From Alphaproteobacteria bacterium (GTDB lineage Bacteria; Pseudomonadota; Alphaproteobacteria; Sphingomonadales; Sphingomonadaceae): a DNA stretch of 64,000 bases. Below the pieces are notes generated by a model, which worked only from the letters and a program-made list of their open reading frames with translations, ran no database searches and was not told where the DNA came from. Of the stretch, positions 1 through 9,008 are shown in pieces (within the stretch, counting starts at the first letter, position 1; each line of letters opens with the position of its first letter). The DNA lies in NCBI GenBank assembly GCA_018823325.1, contig JAHJIJ010000002.1, positions 1-64,000 on the forward strand, written 5' to 3'. The translations under genes and the position numbers were made by a program.

Positions 1-148
<148 letters not shown>

Positions 149-1579
149 TCAGCTTGCAATGATTGTCTTGGTCTCGAGGAACTCTTCAAGCCCCCACACA
201 CCATATTGCCGCCCGTTGCCCGAGCGCTTGTATCCGCCAAACGGCGCGGCCGCCGTCCATGCCGGGAAATTGATCGTCACATAACCCGCCCGTAGCCGCC
301 CGGCCACTGCACGAGCCATAACCGGGTCGGCGGACTGCACATAGGCCGCCAGACCGAAGTCCGTGGCATTGGCGATCTCGACCGCTTCATCAATGTCGCG
401 ATAAGTTAGAATGCACAGAACGGGGCCAAATATCTCTTGCGTGGCGATGTCCGCATCGGGTGCGACCGGGCCGAAGATCGTTGGCCGTACATAGAAACCG
501 GTCGAGAGGTGGTCCGGTCGCCCCGGCCCGCCCGTGAGCAGAGGCTGCCCGTCCGCCAGAGCTTGTTCGATCATGCGGTTGACTCGCACGAACTGCACCT
601 CATTCATGAGCGGACCATAGGTCGTCGCAGGTTCGTCAGGCGAGCCGACGACAATCTGCTCGGCCGCCGCGACGGCAAGACGGGCCACCTCTTCGAACCG
701 CTCGGCTGGCACGATGAGTCGGGTCGGCGCGGCGCAGACCTGACCGCCCACCATCATGGCACCGAGCACACTCCTGGGGACAACCGTCTCGAAATCAGCA
801 TCCGGCAGGAGAATATTCGGCCCCTTCCCGCCGAGCTCCTGATGCACCCGCTTGATCGTGGGGGCGGCTGCCTCAGCGACAGCAGCGCCGCCTGCCACTG
901 AGCCCGTGATGGAAATCATGTCGACATGCGGATGCTCGGCGAGCCTCTGCCCGCAATCGGCACCCCGGCCGTTGACCAGATTGAAGAGGCCGGGCGGAAG
1001 GTCTGCCCCAGCCATCGCCTCTGCCAGCAGAATGCCGCATAGCGGAGCATGCTCGCTCGGTTTGACGATGACGGGGCAACCCGCTGCGATCGCCGGCACT
1101 GCCTTGCAGAGCATCTGATTGACCGGCGCGTTCCAACTGGTGATCGCCACCACCACGCCGACCGGTTCCCGCACGATTTCGAACCCGCCGGACATCGACA
1201 GCGTGAAGGGATACTCAGGAAGTATCTCCAACATGCTGTCGAAATGCGCGCGGCACATCATACTCTGCCCCTGCGCGACCATCCGGGTGAGGCCAATCTC
1301 GCGGATGAGATGCTCCTCAATGGCGGGCGCTGCCTCGTCGAATCCCTTCCGCATCCGGCGCAGCACGGCCAGCCGCTCGTCGATGCTGCTTTGCGACCAT
1401 ATCGGAAACAGATTCCGGGCGGCGGCCACGGCGCGATCGGCATCCACCGCGTCACCCAGCGCAGCCCGTCCGATCAGGCTGTGATCGGCAGGGGAACGGA
1501 CCTCGGCCACCTCACGGCCGTGCGGTTCGACCCATTTGCCGCCAATGAAAAACTTGGAGGACCGGACAACAGCATTCAC
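149..1579 (-). CDS. NAD(P)-dependent aldehyde dehydrogenase
   Basis: A 476-residue ALDH superfamily protein, the usual length. It oxidises an aldehyde to the acid with NAD(P)+, presumably in the cytoplasm. Visible signatures are the Asn region ITSWNAP (about 147-153), the general-base motif ELGGKGPN (Glu about 248) and the nucleophile in GGQVCAAPT (Cys about 282). I chose a GTG start at 1579 because the longer frame would run over the divergent oxidoreductase start and its intergenic palindrome; an AGG lies about 10 bases upstream. The gene is divergent from a GMC oxidoreductase and is followed after 15 bases by a LigK-like aldolase. An alcohol-to-aldehyde-to-acid sequence is therefore plausible, but the substrate cannot be read from the sequence. 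Confidence 0.9.
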   Translation of the reverse strand: MNAVVRSSKFFIGGKWVEPHGREVAEVRSPADHSLIGRAALGDAVDADRAVAAARNLFPIWSQSSIDERLAVLRRMRKGFDEAAPAIEEHLIREIGLTRMVAQGQSMMCRAHFDSMLEILPEYPFTLSMSGGFEIVREPVGVVVAITSWNAPVNQMLCKAVPAIAAGCPVIVKPSEHAPLCGILLAEAMAGADLPPGLFNLVNGRGADCGQRLAEHPHVDMISITGSVAGGAAVAEAAAPTIKRVHQELGGKGPNILLPDADFETVVPRSVLGAMMVGGQVCAAPTRLIVPAERFEEVARLAVAAAEQIVVGSPDEPATTYGPLMNEVQFVRVNRMIEQALADGQPLLTGGPGRPDHLSTGFYVRPTIFGPVAPDADIATQEIFGPVLCILTYRDIDEAVEIANATDFGLAAYVQSADPVMARAVAGRLRAGYVTINFPAWTAAAPFGGYKRSGNGRQYGVWGLEEFLETKTIIAS

Positions 1580-1605
1580 GTCGGTGACACCTGAATGAAA
1601 GGATT

Positions 1606-1624
1606 GTATAGCAACGCTGTATAC
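1606..1624. promoter_or_regulatory. Imperfect palindrome between divergent ALDH and GMC genes, candidate operator
   Basis: GTATA and TATAC arms flank nine bases in the 63-base gap between the divergent GTG (1579) and ATG (1643) starts. The inner bases TATAGC and GCTGTATA extend the symmetry imperfectly, and ATTGTATA precedes it. ATTGTATAC-like sites are typical of GntR/FadR-type repressors. No regulator gene lies beside it in this window, so its role is inferred. Confidence 0.4.
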
Positions 1625-1642
1625 TATTTCAGAGAGGGACGG

Positions 1643-3262
1643 ATGCCGCAATCGGAAAGCGCAGATTACATCATCATCGGCGCTGGATCAGCAGGTTGCG
1701 TGCTCGCCAATCGGCTTTCGGCATCCCCCGACAACACCGTAATGGTCGTCGAAGCGGGAGGCCGCGACAACCATCCGCTGATGAAGATGCCCTTCGCCTT
1801 CATGAAATTGCAGTTCAACCCATCCTTGAACTGGAATTACTGGAGCGAGCCGGAAGCGGGACTTGACGGTCGCCGCCTCTGGTTACCGCGCGGCAAGTGC
1901 CTGGGCGGGACGTCTTCGATCAACGGCATGGTCTACTCGCGCGGACATCCGGGCGATTATGACGAATGGGCAGCCCTCGGCGCAACCGGCTGGAGCTGGG
2001 ACGAAGTCCTCCCCTATTTCAAACGGTCCGAGCGAAGCTGGCGCGGGGCAAGCGATCACCATGGTGGCGATGGCCCTCTCGCCGTAACACCTGTCGACAC
2101 GTCTGGCCCGCTTCACGAGGCTGTGATGGCGACCGCACGCAATCTCGGCCACAAGGTCAGCGATGATCAGCATGGGCCAGACATCGGGGAAGGCTTCGCC
2201 CCGCCAGAAGTCACTGTAGACCGCGGCCGACGCGCCAGCACCGCAACCCAATTCCTCCATCCCGTCGCGAAGCGGCCCAATCTCTCGATCCGTACCGGAT
2301 GCTTGGTGACGCGCATCGTCGTCGAAGGTGGGCGCGCGATCGGCGTGGAGGTGACGAAGGGCGGCCGAACGACAATTATCCGCGCGAACCGCGAAGTGAT
2401 CCTGTGCGCGGGCACCTACAATTCACCGAAACTGCTCATGCTCTCCGGCATCGGGCCGGCAGACCACCTCCGCACGCTGGGGATCGATGTAGTGGTCGAT
2501 CTGCCGGGCGTCGGGCGCAATCTTCAGGAACATCCGCTCACCGGTATCGGTTATGAACTCACTCAGCCAATCGGCTTCGAGGCTAATCTGCGACTTGACC
2601 GCCTGCTGTGGAATGTCGGACGGTTCTTCCTCGGAAGCGGAGACCGCGCGACCCAACTGCCGGTCACAAGCTTTGCGTTCATGCGCACGCGCGAAGGTCT
2701 GGCCCGACCCGATATCAAGGCGAATATCTACCCGACAAGGCTGGATGCCCGTGTCTGGTTTCCCGGCATCCGCAAGGGCGCGGGCCACGCGATGAGCGCC
2801 TTTGCCGTGTTGCTGCGGCCCGAAAGTCGAGGAAGCGTGCGCCTGCGTTCGCGCGATCCGGCGGCACCGCCGGAAATCCGCATCAACATGTATGAGGACG
2901 AGCGCGATCTCGTTTCGATGCGTGATGCCGTGCGGATGATGCGCGACTTTTTTGGTGCCGCTCCGCTGCGCGATTTGCGCGGCAAGGAAATCATGCCAGG
3001 CGAAGCCGTGCAGAGCGACGCGGAAATTGACGCGTTCAACCGCGCGAGCAGCGTGCTTGCCCATCACGCCTCATCGACCTGCACAATGGGCATCGATCAC
3101 ATGGCCGTCGTCGATCCCGCCTTGCGCGTGCGGGGCGTGGAGGGCCTGCGGGTTGCCGACGCTGCCGTGATGCCGCGCGTTGTGGGAGGAAATACCAATG
3201 CGCCAGTGATCATGATCGCTGAAAAGGCAGCCGATCTGATCCTCGATTGCGCCGTTGAGTGA
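1643..3262 (+). CDS. GMC family FAD-dependent alcohol oxidoreductase
   Basis: A 539-residue glucose-methanol-choline oxidoreductase. Members oxidise alcohols using FAD and pass electrons to oxygen or another acceptor. The N-terminal Rossmann motif GAGSAG is at residues 13-18, the GMC signature PRGKCLGGTSSINGMV begins near residue 82, and the C-terminal catalytic region has HHASSTCTMG from residue 474 and GGNTNAP near 515-521, supplying the His/Asn pair expected of the family. The ATG at 1643 has a GAGAGGG ribosome-binding site and avoids the operator-like palindrome; an upstream in-frame ATG at 1595 lies inside that palindrome region. It is divergent from an aldehyde dehydrogenase, suggesting a shared pathway. 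Best general label is choline-dehydrogenase-like; substrate unknown. Confidence 0.9.
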   Translation: MPQSESADYIIIGAGSAGCVLANRLSASPDNTVMVVEAGGRDNHPLMKMPFAFMKLQFNPSLNWNYWSEPEAGLDGRRLWLPRGKCLGGTSSINGMVYSRGHPGDYDEWAALGATGWSWDEVLPYFKRSERSWRGASDHHGGDGPLAVTPVDTSGPLHEAVMATARNLGHKVSDDQHGPDIGEGFAPPEVTVDRGRRASTATQFLHPVAKRPNLSIRTGCLVTRIVVEGGRAIGVEVTKGGRTTIIRANREVILCAGTYNSPKLLMLSGIGPADHLRTLGIDVVVDLPGVGRNLQEHPLTGIGYELTQPIGFEANLRLDRLLWNVGRFFLGSGDRATQLPVTSFAFMRTREGLARPDIKANIYPTRLDARVWFPGIRKGAGHAMSAFAVLLRPESRGSVRLRSRDPAAPPEIRINMYEDERDLVSMRDAVRMMRDFFGAAPLRDLRGKEIMPGEAVQSDAEIDAFNRASSVLAHHASSTCTMGIDHMAVVDPALRVRGVEGLRVADAAVMPRVVGGNTNAPVIMIAEKAADLILDCAVE

Positions 3263-3399
3263 TCGTAGACAGGCTGAAATCCATATTGGCAATCGATTGC
3301 ATTTTTACTGGCTCTGCACAGCGGCCTCCGCTACCCCTCCCCTCATTGACGCTGCGGACGCCGGACTCGGCGCGGCCGCAAGGGATGAGGAGCTTGGAA

Positions 3400-4749
3400 A
3401 TGAAGAGATTTTTGATCGCGAGCGCGGCGATGATCGCCATGGGCGGCACAATTGCGACCCCGGCGCAGGCGGACCTGAAGGTCGGCGCGGCAAAGGTCGA
3501 CTGGACGCCCGACCCCGACAGCCTGAAAGAACCCTACACCGGCGTTCTCGACCCCGTTTATGTGCGCGCGATCGCGCTTGAAAGCGACGGCGAACGCGCC
3601 GCGCTTGTGACAGTCGACACCGGCGCGATCCCCGATGCGTTGTGGAGCACCGTCACGGCGCGCCTGAGCAGCGACCTGGGGATCGCGCAGGACCGGGTGA
3701 TGCTGACAGCCACGCACACGCACAGCGTCCCTTGGGGCCCACATCCCAAGCTGCCGGACCAGATCGTGCAGGCGGTAAGCGAAGCTGTCGCCAAGATGCA
3801 GCCAGGTCGCGTCGCTTACGGCGAAGGCAAGTCCTACATCAATGTGAACCGCAACATCATCGATCCCGAAACACGGCGCTGGTGGGAAGGTCCGAACGTC
3901 GATGGCCCGTCCGACAAGACGGTCGCCGTGCTGCGCTTCGAGAATGAGGCAGGCAAGCCCCTCGCCGTCTACTATAATTATGCCGTCCACGCCGTGCTGA
4001 CCGGCACGCTCGATCTTGTGAGCGGCGATCTGCCCGGCGCTGCCTCCCGTTATATCGAAAACGCGATGGGCGGCGACGTTGTAGCGGTCTGGTCCGAAGG
4101 CGCAGCCGGCGACCAGAACCCGATCTTCTTCCAGCAGACCTACGATCTGCGCGAGATCCGCATCGCCGACTATGCCAAGCGCGGCGAGGACATCAGCAAT
4201 GCGATGCCGCCGGGGGGCGTTGGCATGGACCGCAAGAACCCGCAGGTCGCCAAGCTGATGGAGCAGCAGAAGCAGATGTCCCAGTCGATGGGCCAGATGC
4301 TCGGCGAGGAAGTGCTGCAGACAATGCGCTTGAACCTCGAGCGGCCGGAGACCGTGAATGGCATTGCCGGCGCCAGCAAAACGATCATGTGCCCCGGTCG
4401 CAACCGAACGGACAAGGGCCGCGCCGGCTATCCCGGCACTTATGTTGATGCAGATCCCATTCCGATCCGTCTGAGCATGCTCAACTTCGGCAATGTCTTC
4501 ATCGGCGGCGTGAATGGGGAAGTGTTCAACCCGATTGCCACGAGCTTCAAGACCAAGGCGCCCTCCCGCCGCACAATGATGACCACGCTGACCAACGGCA
4601 TGGCGCCCTCAGGCTACATTCCCCATGACGCCGCCTATGGACAATATACGTTCGAGGTGATCTCCTCGCGCCTCAAGCCGGGCTGTGCGGAGACGGGTAT
4701 CGTGAACGGCCTGCTGGATCTGGTCGAGCAGACCGACGCGGAGAAGTAA
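3400..4749 (+). CDS. Secreted neutral/alkaline ceramidase-like hydrolase
   Basis: A 449-residue protein beginning with a clear signal peptide (MKRFLIASAAMIAM, cleavage probably after TPAQA). The mature part, LKVGAAKVDWTPD followed by a THTHSVPWG motif, resembles the N-terminal catalytic domain of neutral/alkaline non-lysosomal ceramidases, where the histidines of that motif are part of the zinc site. True ceramidases are longer and carry a C-terminal immunoglobulin-like domain that is missing here, so this is the shorter bacterial ceramidase-like group with unknown substrate. The ATG at 3400 has GAGGAG seven bases upstream; an upstream in-frame extension back to the previous gene lacks a signal sequence. 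It follows the GMC gene on the same strand after about 137 bases. Confidence 0.75.
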   Translation: MKRFLIASAAMIAMGGTIATPAQADLKVGAAKVDWTPDPDSLKEPYTGVLDPVYVRAIALESDGERAALVTVDTGAIPDALWSTVTARLSSDLGIAQDRVMLTATHTHSVPWGPHPKLPDQIVQAVSEAVAKMQPGRVAYGEGKSYINVNRNIIDPETRRWWEGPNVDGPSDKTVAVLRFENEAGKPLAVYYNYAVHAVLTGTLDLVSGDLPGAASRYIENAMGGDVVAVWSEGAAGDQNPIFFQQTYDLREIRIADYAKRGEDISNAMPPGGVGMDRKNPQVAKLMEQQKQMSQSMGQMLGEEVLQTMRLNLERPETVNGIAGASKTIMCPGRNRTDKGRAGYPGTYVDADPIPIRLSMLNFGNVFIGGVNGEVFNPIATSFKTKAPSRRTMMTTLTNGMAPSGYIPHDAAYGQYTFEVISSRLKPGCAETGIVNGLLDLVEQTDAEK

Positions 4750-4761
4750 GCGCAGCTCACG

Positions 4762-4784
4762 ACGGGGGCCGGCGCTGCCCCCGT
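4762..4784. terminator. GC-rich hairpin after the ceramidase-like gene
   Basis: A perfect 8-base inverted repeat, ACGGGGGC and GCCCCCGT, with a seven-base loop, lies 12 bases after the stop of the ceramidase-like gene and before the convergent EF-hand gene. There is only a weak T-rich stretch after it on the plus strand, so it is a probable rather than certain intrinsic terminator. Confidence 0.5.
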
Positions 4785-4824
4785 GACTGTTCTTCCTCGG
4801 TTCGTAGATGTCGCAGCGCCGAGA

Positions 4825-5307
4825 TCAGTCCTCATCGCAACGGCAGTTCTGCGGCGTGCGGGCGGACGAGGGCTTTGGTACCGTCGTCGCGAACTCCGCC
4901 GCGGACAATCTGCCATCCTTGTTTGCATCTGCCCCCGTGAAGCGCCCCGAGGTTGCAACTGCCCATTCCTCGAACGAGAGGAGATTGTTGCCATCCTTGT
5001 CCAGCTTCCGGAAGGCAGCGGTGCGGCTGGACATCATCTCGATCCGCGTGATGATGCCATCGCGATTGCGGTCGTAGCGATCGAAGCGTTTTTGCTCGCG
5101 CGTGCGCTCCGTAGCTTCCGGCAGATCGGGCGGCGGCGCCCCGCGCGCATTAGGGTCACCGGCGCCGGGCATGGGCGGCGCTTGCGCCCGCAGGCCGCCG
5201 TTGGCGACCAGCGGCCTCATCTCAGCTTCAATCTCGGCCTGCCACCAAAATAGCCCGGCGGCGACAAGCAGCAAGGCTGACAGCACGCCGGCAAAGAAAC
5301 GTCCCAT
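4825..5307 (-). CDS. EF-hand domain protein with N-terminal membrane anchor
   Basis: A 160-residue protein. MGRFFAGVLSALLLVAAGLF forms one hydrophobic segment (signal anchor or signal peptide), followed by a proline/alanine-rich linker and three EF-hand-like calcium loops: DRNRDGIITRIE, DKDGNNLLSFEE and DANKDGRLSAAE. The protein is therefore likely a periplasmic or membrane-tethered calcium-binding protein; a specific role is not recognisable. The ATG at 5307 has a GGGGGA ribosome-binding site four bases upstream, better than the in-frame start 18 bases earlier. It follows the squalene/phytoene-synthase-like gene by 31 bases on the same strand. The C-terminus ends in NCRCDED. Confidence 0.75.
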   Translation of the reverse strand: MGRFFAGVLSALLLVAAGLFWWQAEIEAEMRPLVANGGLRAQAPPMPGAGDPNARGAPPPDLPEATERTREQKRFDRYDRNRDGIITRIEMMSSRTAAFRKLDKDGNNLLSFEEWAVATSGRFTGADANKDGRLSAAEFATTVPKPSSARTPQNCRCDED

Positions 5308-5338
5308 GGCTATCCCCCACGCCAATACGGCACGCAGG

Positions 5339-6019
5339 TTAGCCCCGCAGCGCCGCCATCAGCAAGCGGGCATAATGTCGCGGCGTGAAACCGGGCGGGG
5401 GAATGCGCGCTGCACGCACGTCCGGCAGCGTAACGGCAACCAGAAGCCGGAGTGGCCGAGGGAGCATATTTGGAGGCTGCGGGTTTCCTCCATGGAGTGC
5501 CTGCGCAGCCTTGATGCTGCGGCGGGCGAGAGAATCATCGTGGACATGGCCGGCCAGGTCCCACAACGCCCATATCGCACCGAACCGGCTTATGCTCTCC
5601 GGCGCAACCTCGCCGTTTGCGCCAGCCAGAAGCCGGAACAGCCCCCCGCCCCGAGCCTGCGCATAGTCGAGGAGATCCTGATCGCTCAGCGGATCGGGTG
5701 AAATGAGCACACGCCAGCCATCGATCAGCTGATCGGCAGCGTCGCCAGCGCCGCCGGTGGCCAACCTGCGCCATTGTTCGACCAGCGGTTCACCGCTCCC
5801 CTTGGATTTATCGCCTTCCACCAACACCGCATCCCACCATGCCAGGCGGATTGCCGCGATGGTCGGGTCGCCCCGGCGGCGAACCAGTTCGGCCAGCCGC
5901 GCATCGAGCTGCCAAATCAGGCTGTGCCAGGCGCGCGCATCCGGCGGAGCATAAGCAAGGAGCAGCCGCTGCAAGGGGGGAAGCTCGACCGGATCGATAG
6001 AAGGCTCGCGCGGATTCAC
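5339..6019 (-). CDS. Squalene/phytoene synthase family protein, probably non-catalytic
   Basis: A 226-residue member of the squalene/phytoene synthase fold. The segment AAIRLAWWDAVL matches the characteristic RLxWWRDAL helix of the group, and LWDLAGHVHDD resembles a second conserved helix. Catalytic synthases are near 280-350 residues and carry two DxxxD/DxxDE aspartate motifs binding the prenyl diphosphates; I do not see a convincing first motif here. It is therefore more like the NDUFAF6-type, non-catalytic branch, whose mitochondrial member assists complex I assembly. The start is GTG at 6019 since no nearby ATG fits. Function is inferred from family only. Confidence 0.7.
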   Translation of the reverse strand: MNPREPSIDPVELPPLQRLLLAYAPPDARAWHSLIWQLDARLAELVRRRGDPTIAAIRLAWWDAVLVEGDKSKGSGEPLVEQWRRLATGGAGDAADQLIDGWRVLISPDPLSDQDLLDYAQARGGGLFRLLAGANGEVAPESISRFGAIWALWDLAGHVHDDSLARRSIKAAQALHGGNPQPPNMLPRPLRLLVAVTLPDVRAARIPPPGFTPRHYARLLMAALRG

Positions 6020-6135
6020 GTTCGATCAACCACGCGGCTTAGGCATTTGTGCACCACTTGTAGCTAAGGCGAGCATCGGATCGGTGAAGGTGTACGCCTT
6101 CGCTGGACGTGGGAACAGATTTAGCGAGGACGAGC

Positions 6136-8352
6136 ATGGCGTGCGGTCGCGCAGGCACAAGCTTCATGACCAGGCTGGGCCGCGACCAGCGTGGCAACAT
6201 TCTTGCGATCTCGGCAGCGGCGCTCATTCCGCTGGCAGGACTTATTGGCGGCGGTGTGGACATGAGCCGTCTCTACCTCACCAAGACGCGGCTGCAACAG
6301 GCTTGTGACGCCGGCGCGCTCGCCGGCCGTCGCGCGATGGGCTCGGGAAGCTGGACGGATAGTGGCGCGACCAGTTCGCGCGGACGAGCGCTGGAGCTGT
6401 TCAACGCCAACTTCACCGACGGCGCTTATGGCACGGACCTGCTCTCGCATGATTTCGTTGAGGATGACGGCGAAGTAACCGGCTCCGCCGTAGTCACTGT
6501 GCCGATGACCATGATGCGCATCTTCGGCATGACCGAGCGGACCATGACGGTGACCTGCACCGCCAAGATGGAGATCCCCAACACGGACGTGATGTTCGTC
6601 CTCGACGTGACGGGATCGATGAACTGCCCGTCGGACGGCAGCTATTGTCCCGGCGGCAACAACGGAAACACTCCCGCGAGCAACGCCCGGATTTACGGCC
6701 TCAAAAGCGCTGTAAAATGCTTCTACGAAGCGCTGTTGCGGGTGAATACCGATGAAGTCTGCGGCGGGGATCCGACTGCGACCACCTACAGCGGCACTGC
6801 GCAGATCCGCATGGGGTTCATGCCCTATTCGGTGAATGTGAACGTGGGCAAGTTGCTGAACAACGCATGGATTGCGGACAATTGGTCCTATCAATCCCGA
6901 GAGCCCAATCTGGAAACGGTTTATTCATGGGAAGCGGGAGCCGAAGGACCGAAGTCGCCTTGGGGAAACTGGACCGCTGAACCGACGCTGAGCGAAGCCT
7001 ATTCCTACACCGGTTGGTCGACCGTCAACGGCGGCGTTACGATCAACGGCACGAACTATCCTCGCTATCGCTCAGCCACCAACAGCAGCAATTGCACATC
7101 GCCTAATTTCTCGACCGGCGGTTCGGTGATTGGGTACAGTGATTCACCCTCAGCCACCACTAGCGAATATCAGGTAAGCCCCCCTCCTCCACCGGTTCAT
7201 CCAGCTGAGGTCCAGCCCATAACTTATATGCAAGAACGGGAGCATGAGGCCACCGCCTACCGCTATCGATGGAACAGCGACTGGAACAATAACAAGTGCC
7301 GTCTTCAGTCCGGTACGAACATACATGCCTTGTCGCGGCAAGCCACCGCTACGCGGCAGGTCACATGGACGGAGCATGCCCGCTGGATTGGCTGGACCTA
7401 CAAACAGAAGACATTCGATGTCTCGACTCTGAAGGCAGGTGGAACAAACTGGAACGGCAGCGTTTCACTCCCGCTGACGACGATGAACGGACCTACGGTC
7501 AAGCTGTCAGGGTCGAACTGGGATACGACACTGGTATTGCCGGCCAACATGGATGTCAGTTGGGACGGTTGCATCGAGGAACGCGCCACTATCCAGAATA
7601 GTGACGGCAATCCCAGCGATGAATGGAGCCCAATCCCGTCCGGCGCGCTGGACATGAACATTGATCTGGTCCCGGATGCGGGAACGTCCGGCTCGCATTG
7701 GGGGCCGATGCTGGAGAACGCTGTCTGGGGCCGCTATACAGGCAGCAACACGAGCAACCGCACGACGAACGATGTCGTGACGACGAGTTGGCTCAACCGG
7801 AACAACAGCTATTACTGCTCGACCGAGGCCAAGAAACTGCAGACCTGGTACACACCAGGCGGCTTTGAAACCTATGTCGACTCGCTGACGCCCATCGGCA
7901 ATACTTATCACGACATTGGCATGATATGGGGCGCGCGCTTCATTTCTCCCACGGGCATCTTCGCCAGCGAGAATGCTCAGACGTCTACGGGCGGCGCCAT
8001 CCAACGGCATATCATCTTCATGACCGATGGCGACACGATGACCGACCGAACCAACTACACGTCACAGGGTCTCCCTTGGTGGGACCGGCGGCAAACGACT
8101 TACGCGCCGAGCAACGGCAATCTGGACGATATTCTAAACGCAAGACTCGTCGCCTTGTGCACGGCGATCAAGAACCGCAACATCACGCTCTGGGTGGTCT
8201 CCTATGGAACCGGGACAAGCTCAGCGACGCAAACGCGCCTGCAAAACTGCGCCACGCCTGGCAAATTTTTCCAGGCCAATGATACGCCGACGCTGATCAG
8301 CAACTTCAAGCAGATCGCGTCTGAAATCGCTGACCTCAGGCTGACGAGCTGA
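6136..8352 (+). CDS. TadG-like pilus assembly protein with von Willebrand A domain
   Basis: A 738-residue protein. After a short basic leader with RDQRGNILAISAAALIPLAG comes one transmembrane helix and a Tad-type segment (LTKTRLQQACDAGALAGRRA), as in TadE/TadG pseudopilin-like proteins. A vWA domain follows: DVMFVLDVTGSM supplies the MIDAS DxTGS motif, and IIFMTDGDTM lies near the C-terminus. A long Asn/Thr/Ser-rich insertion sits between the two halves. The ATG at 6136 has GAGGA five bases upstream; starts at 6109 and 6166 are weaker. It is followed after two bases by a TadE gene and then another, so the three probably form one operon. It likely acts at the cell envelope. No TadA/B/C or CpaB-F genes are in the window. 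Confidence 0.85.
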   Translation: MACGRAGTSFMTRLGRDQRGNILAISAAALIPLAGLIGGGVDMSRLYLTKTRLQQACDAGALAGRRAMGSGSWTDSGATSSRGRALELFNANFTDGAYGTDLLSHDFVEDDGEVTGSAVVTVPMTMMRIFGMTERTMTVTCTAKMEIPNTDVMFVLDVTGSMNCPSDGSYCPGGNNGNTPASNARIYGLKSAVKCFYEALLRVNTDEVCGGDPTATTYSGTAQIRMGFMPYSVNVNVGKLLNNAWIADNWSYQSREPNLETVYSWEAGAEGPKSPWGNWTAEPTLSEAYSYTGWSTVNGGVTINGTNYPRYRSATNSSNCTSPNFSTGGSVIGYSDSPSATTSEYQVSPPPPPVHPAEVQPITYMQEREHEATAYRYRWNSDWNNNKCRLQSGTNIHALSRQATATRQVTWTEHARWIGWTYKQKTFDVSTLKAGGTNWNGSVSLPLTTMNGPTVKLSGSNWDTTLVLPANMDVSWDGCIEERATIQNSDGNPSDEWSPIPSGALDMNIDLVPDAGTSGSHWGPMLENAVWGRYTGSNTSNRTTNDVVTTSWLNRNNSYYCSTEAKKLQTWYTPGGFETYVDSLTPIGNTYHDIGMIWGARFISPTGIFASENAQTSTGGAIQRHIIFMTDGDTMTDRTNYTSQGLPWWDRRQTTYAPSNGNLDDILNARLVALCTAIKNRNITLWVVSYGTGTSSATQTRLQNCATPGKFFQANDTPTLISNFKQIASEIADLRLTS

Positions 8353-8354
8353 CG

Positions 8355-9008
8355 ATGGTGTTTTCCTTCCCTCCATCTGCCGCACCCGCCCTGCGACGTC
8401 TTGCTCGAGCGCAAGAGGGCGTCACCATCATCGAGTTCGCGCTCGTCCTGCCGGCATTTCTTGTGATGCTGCTTGGCGCGCTCGACATCGGTCACACGCT
8501 CTACATGCAGAGCGTGGTGCAGGGCGCCGTGCAGAAGGCAGCACGGGACGGCACGCTCGAAACCGCAGCAGGAGCGGGCTCCACATCGCGCGGTGCAATC
8601 GATGCGGTTGTCGAAAGCCAGATCAAGAAGCTCCACAGGCATGCAGACATCACGATAAGCCGGCGCTTCTACCGCACGTTCTCGCAAGCCGCCGCCGCGC
8701 AAGCCGAGCCTTTCACGGACAGCCCCAGCGGACCGAGCCAGAACGGAATCTGCGATGACGGCGAGCCTTATGTCGACAACAACAATAACAACACCTGGGA
8801 TGCCGACGGCGGTAACGCCATCAATGCCGCCGGCGCGCGCGACAATGTCGTGTTCACCGTCAACGTGGCCTTCCCCCGCATGTTCCCCATCGACAGGTTG
8901 ATCGGCGGGCACGGCACGACCCATGTCAGCGCGACAACGGTGCTCTCCAACCAGCCCTATGGCGATCAGGGCACCGACGGCACGCCGACGGTGCGGCATT
9001 GCGTATGA
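8355..9008 (+). CDS. TadE-like pilus assembly protein
   Basis: A 217-residue protein with the TadE signature: a short basic leader, then EGVTIIEFALVLPAFLVMLL as a single membrane helix, with the Glu typical of pseudopilins at the start of the helix, followed by a region rich in DIGHTLYMQSVVQGAVQKAARDG. The rest is a soluble extracytoplasmic domain with an Asp/Asn-rich stretch (DNNNNNTWD). In Tad systems TadE is a pseudopilin needed for pilus biogenesis. The start is two bases after the preceding TadG-like stop and the stop overlaps the next ATG by four bases, so translation is probably coupled. Confidence 0.85.
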   Translation: MVFSFPPSAAPALRRLARAQEGVTIIEFALVLPAFLVMLLGALDIGHTLYMQSVVQGAVQKAARDGTLETAAGAGSTSRGAIDAVVESQIKKLHRHADITISRRFYRTFSQAAAAQAEPFTDSPSGPSQNGICDDGEPYVDNNNNNTWDADGGNAINAAGARDNVVFTVNVAFPRMFPIDRLIGGHGTTHVSATTVLSNQPYGDQGTDGTPTVRHCV

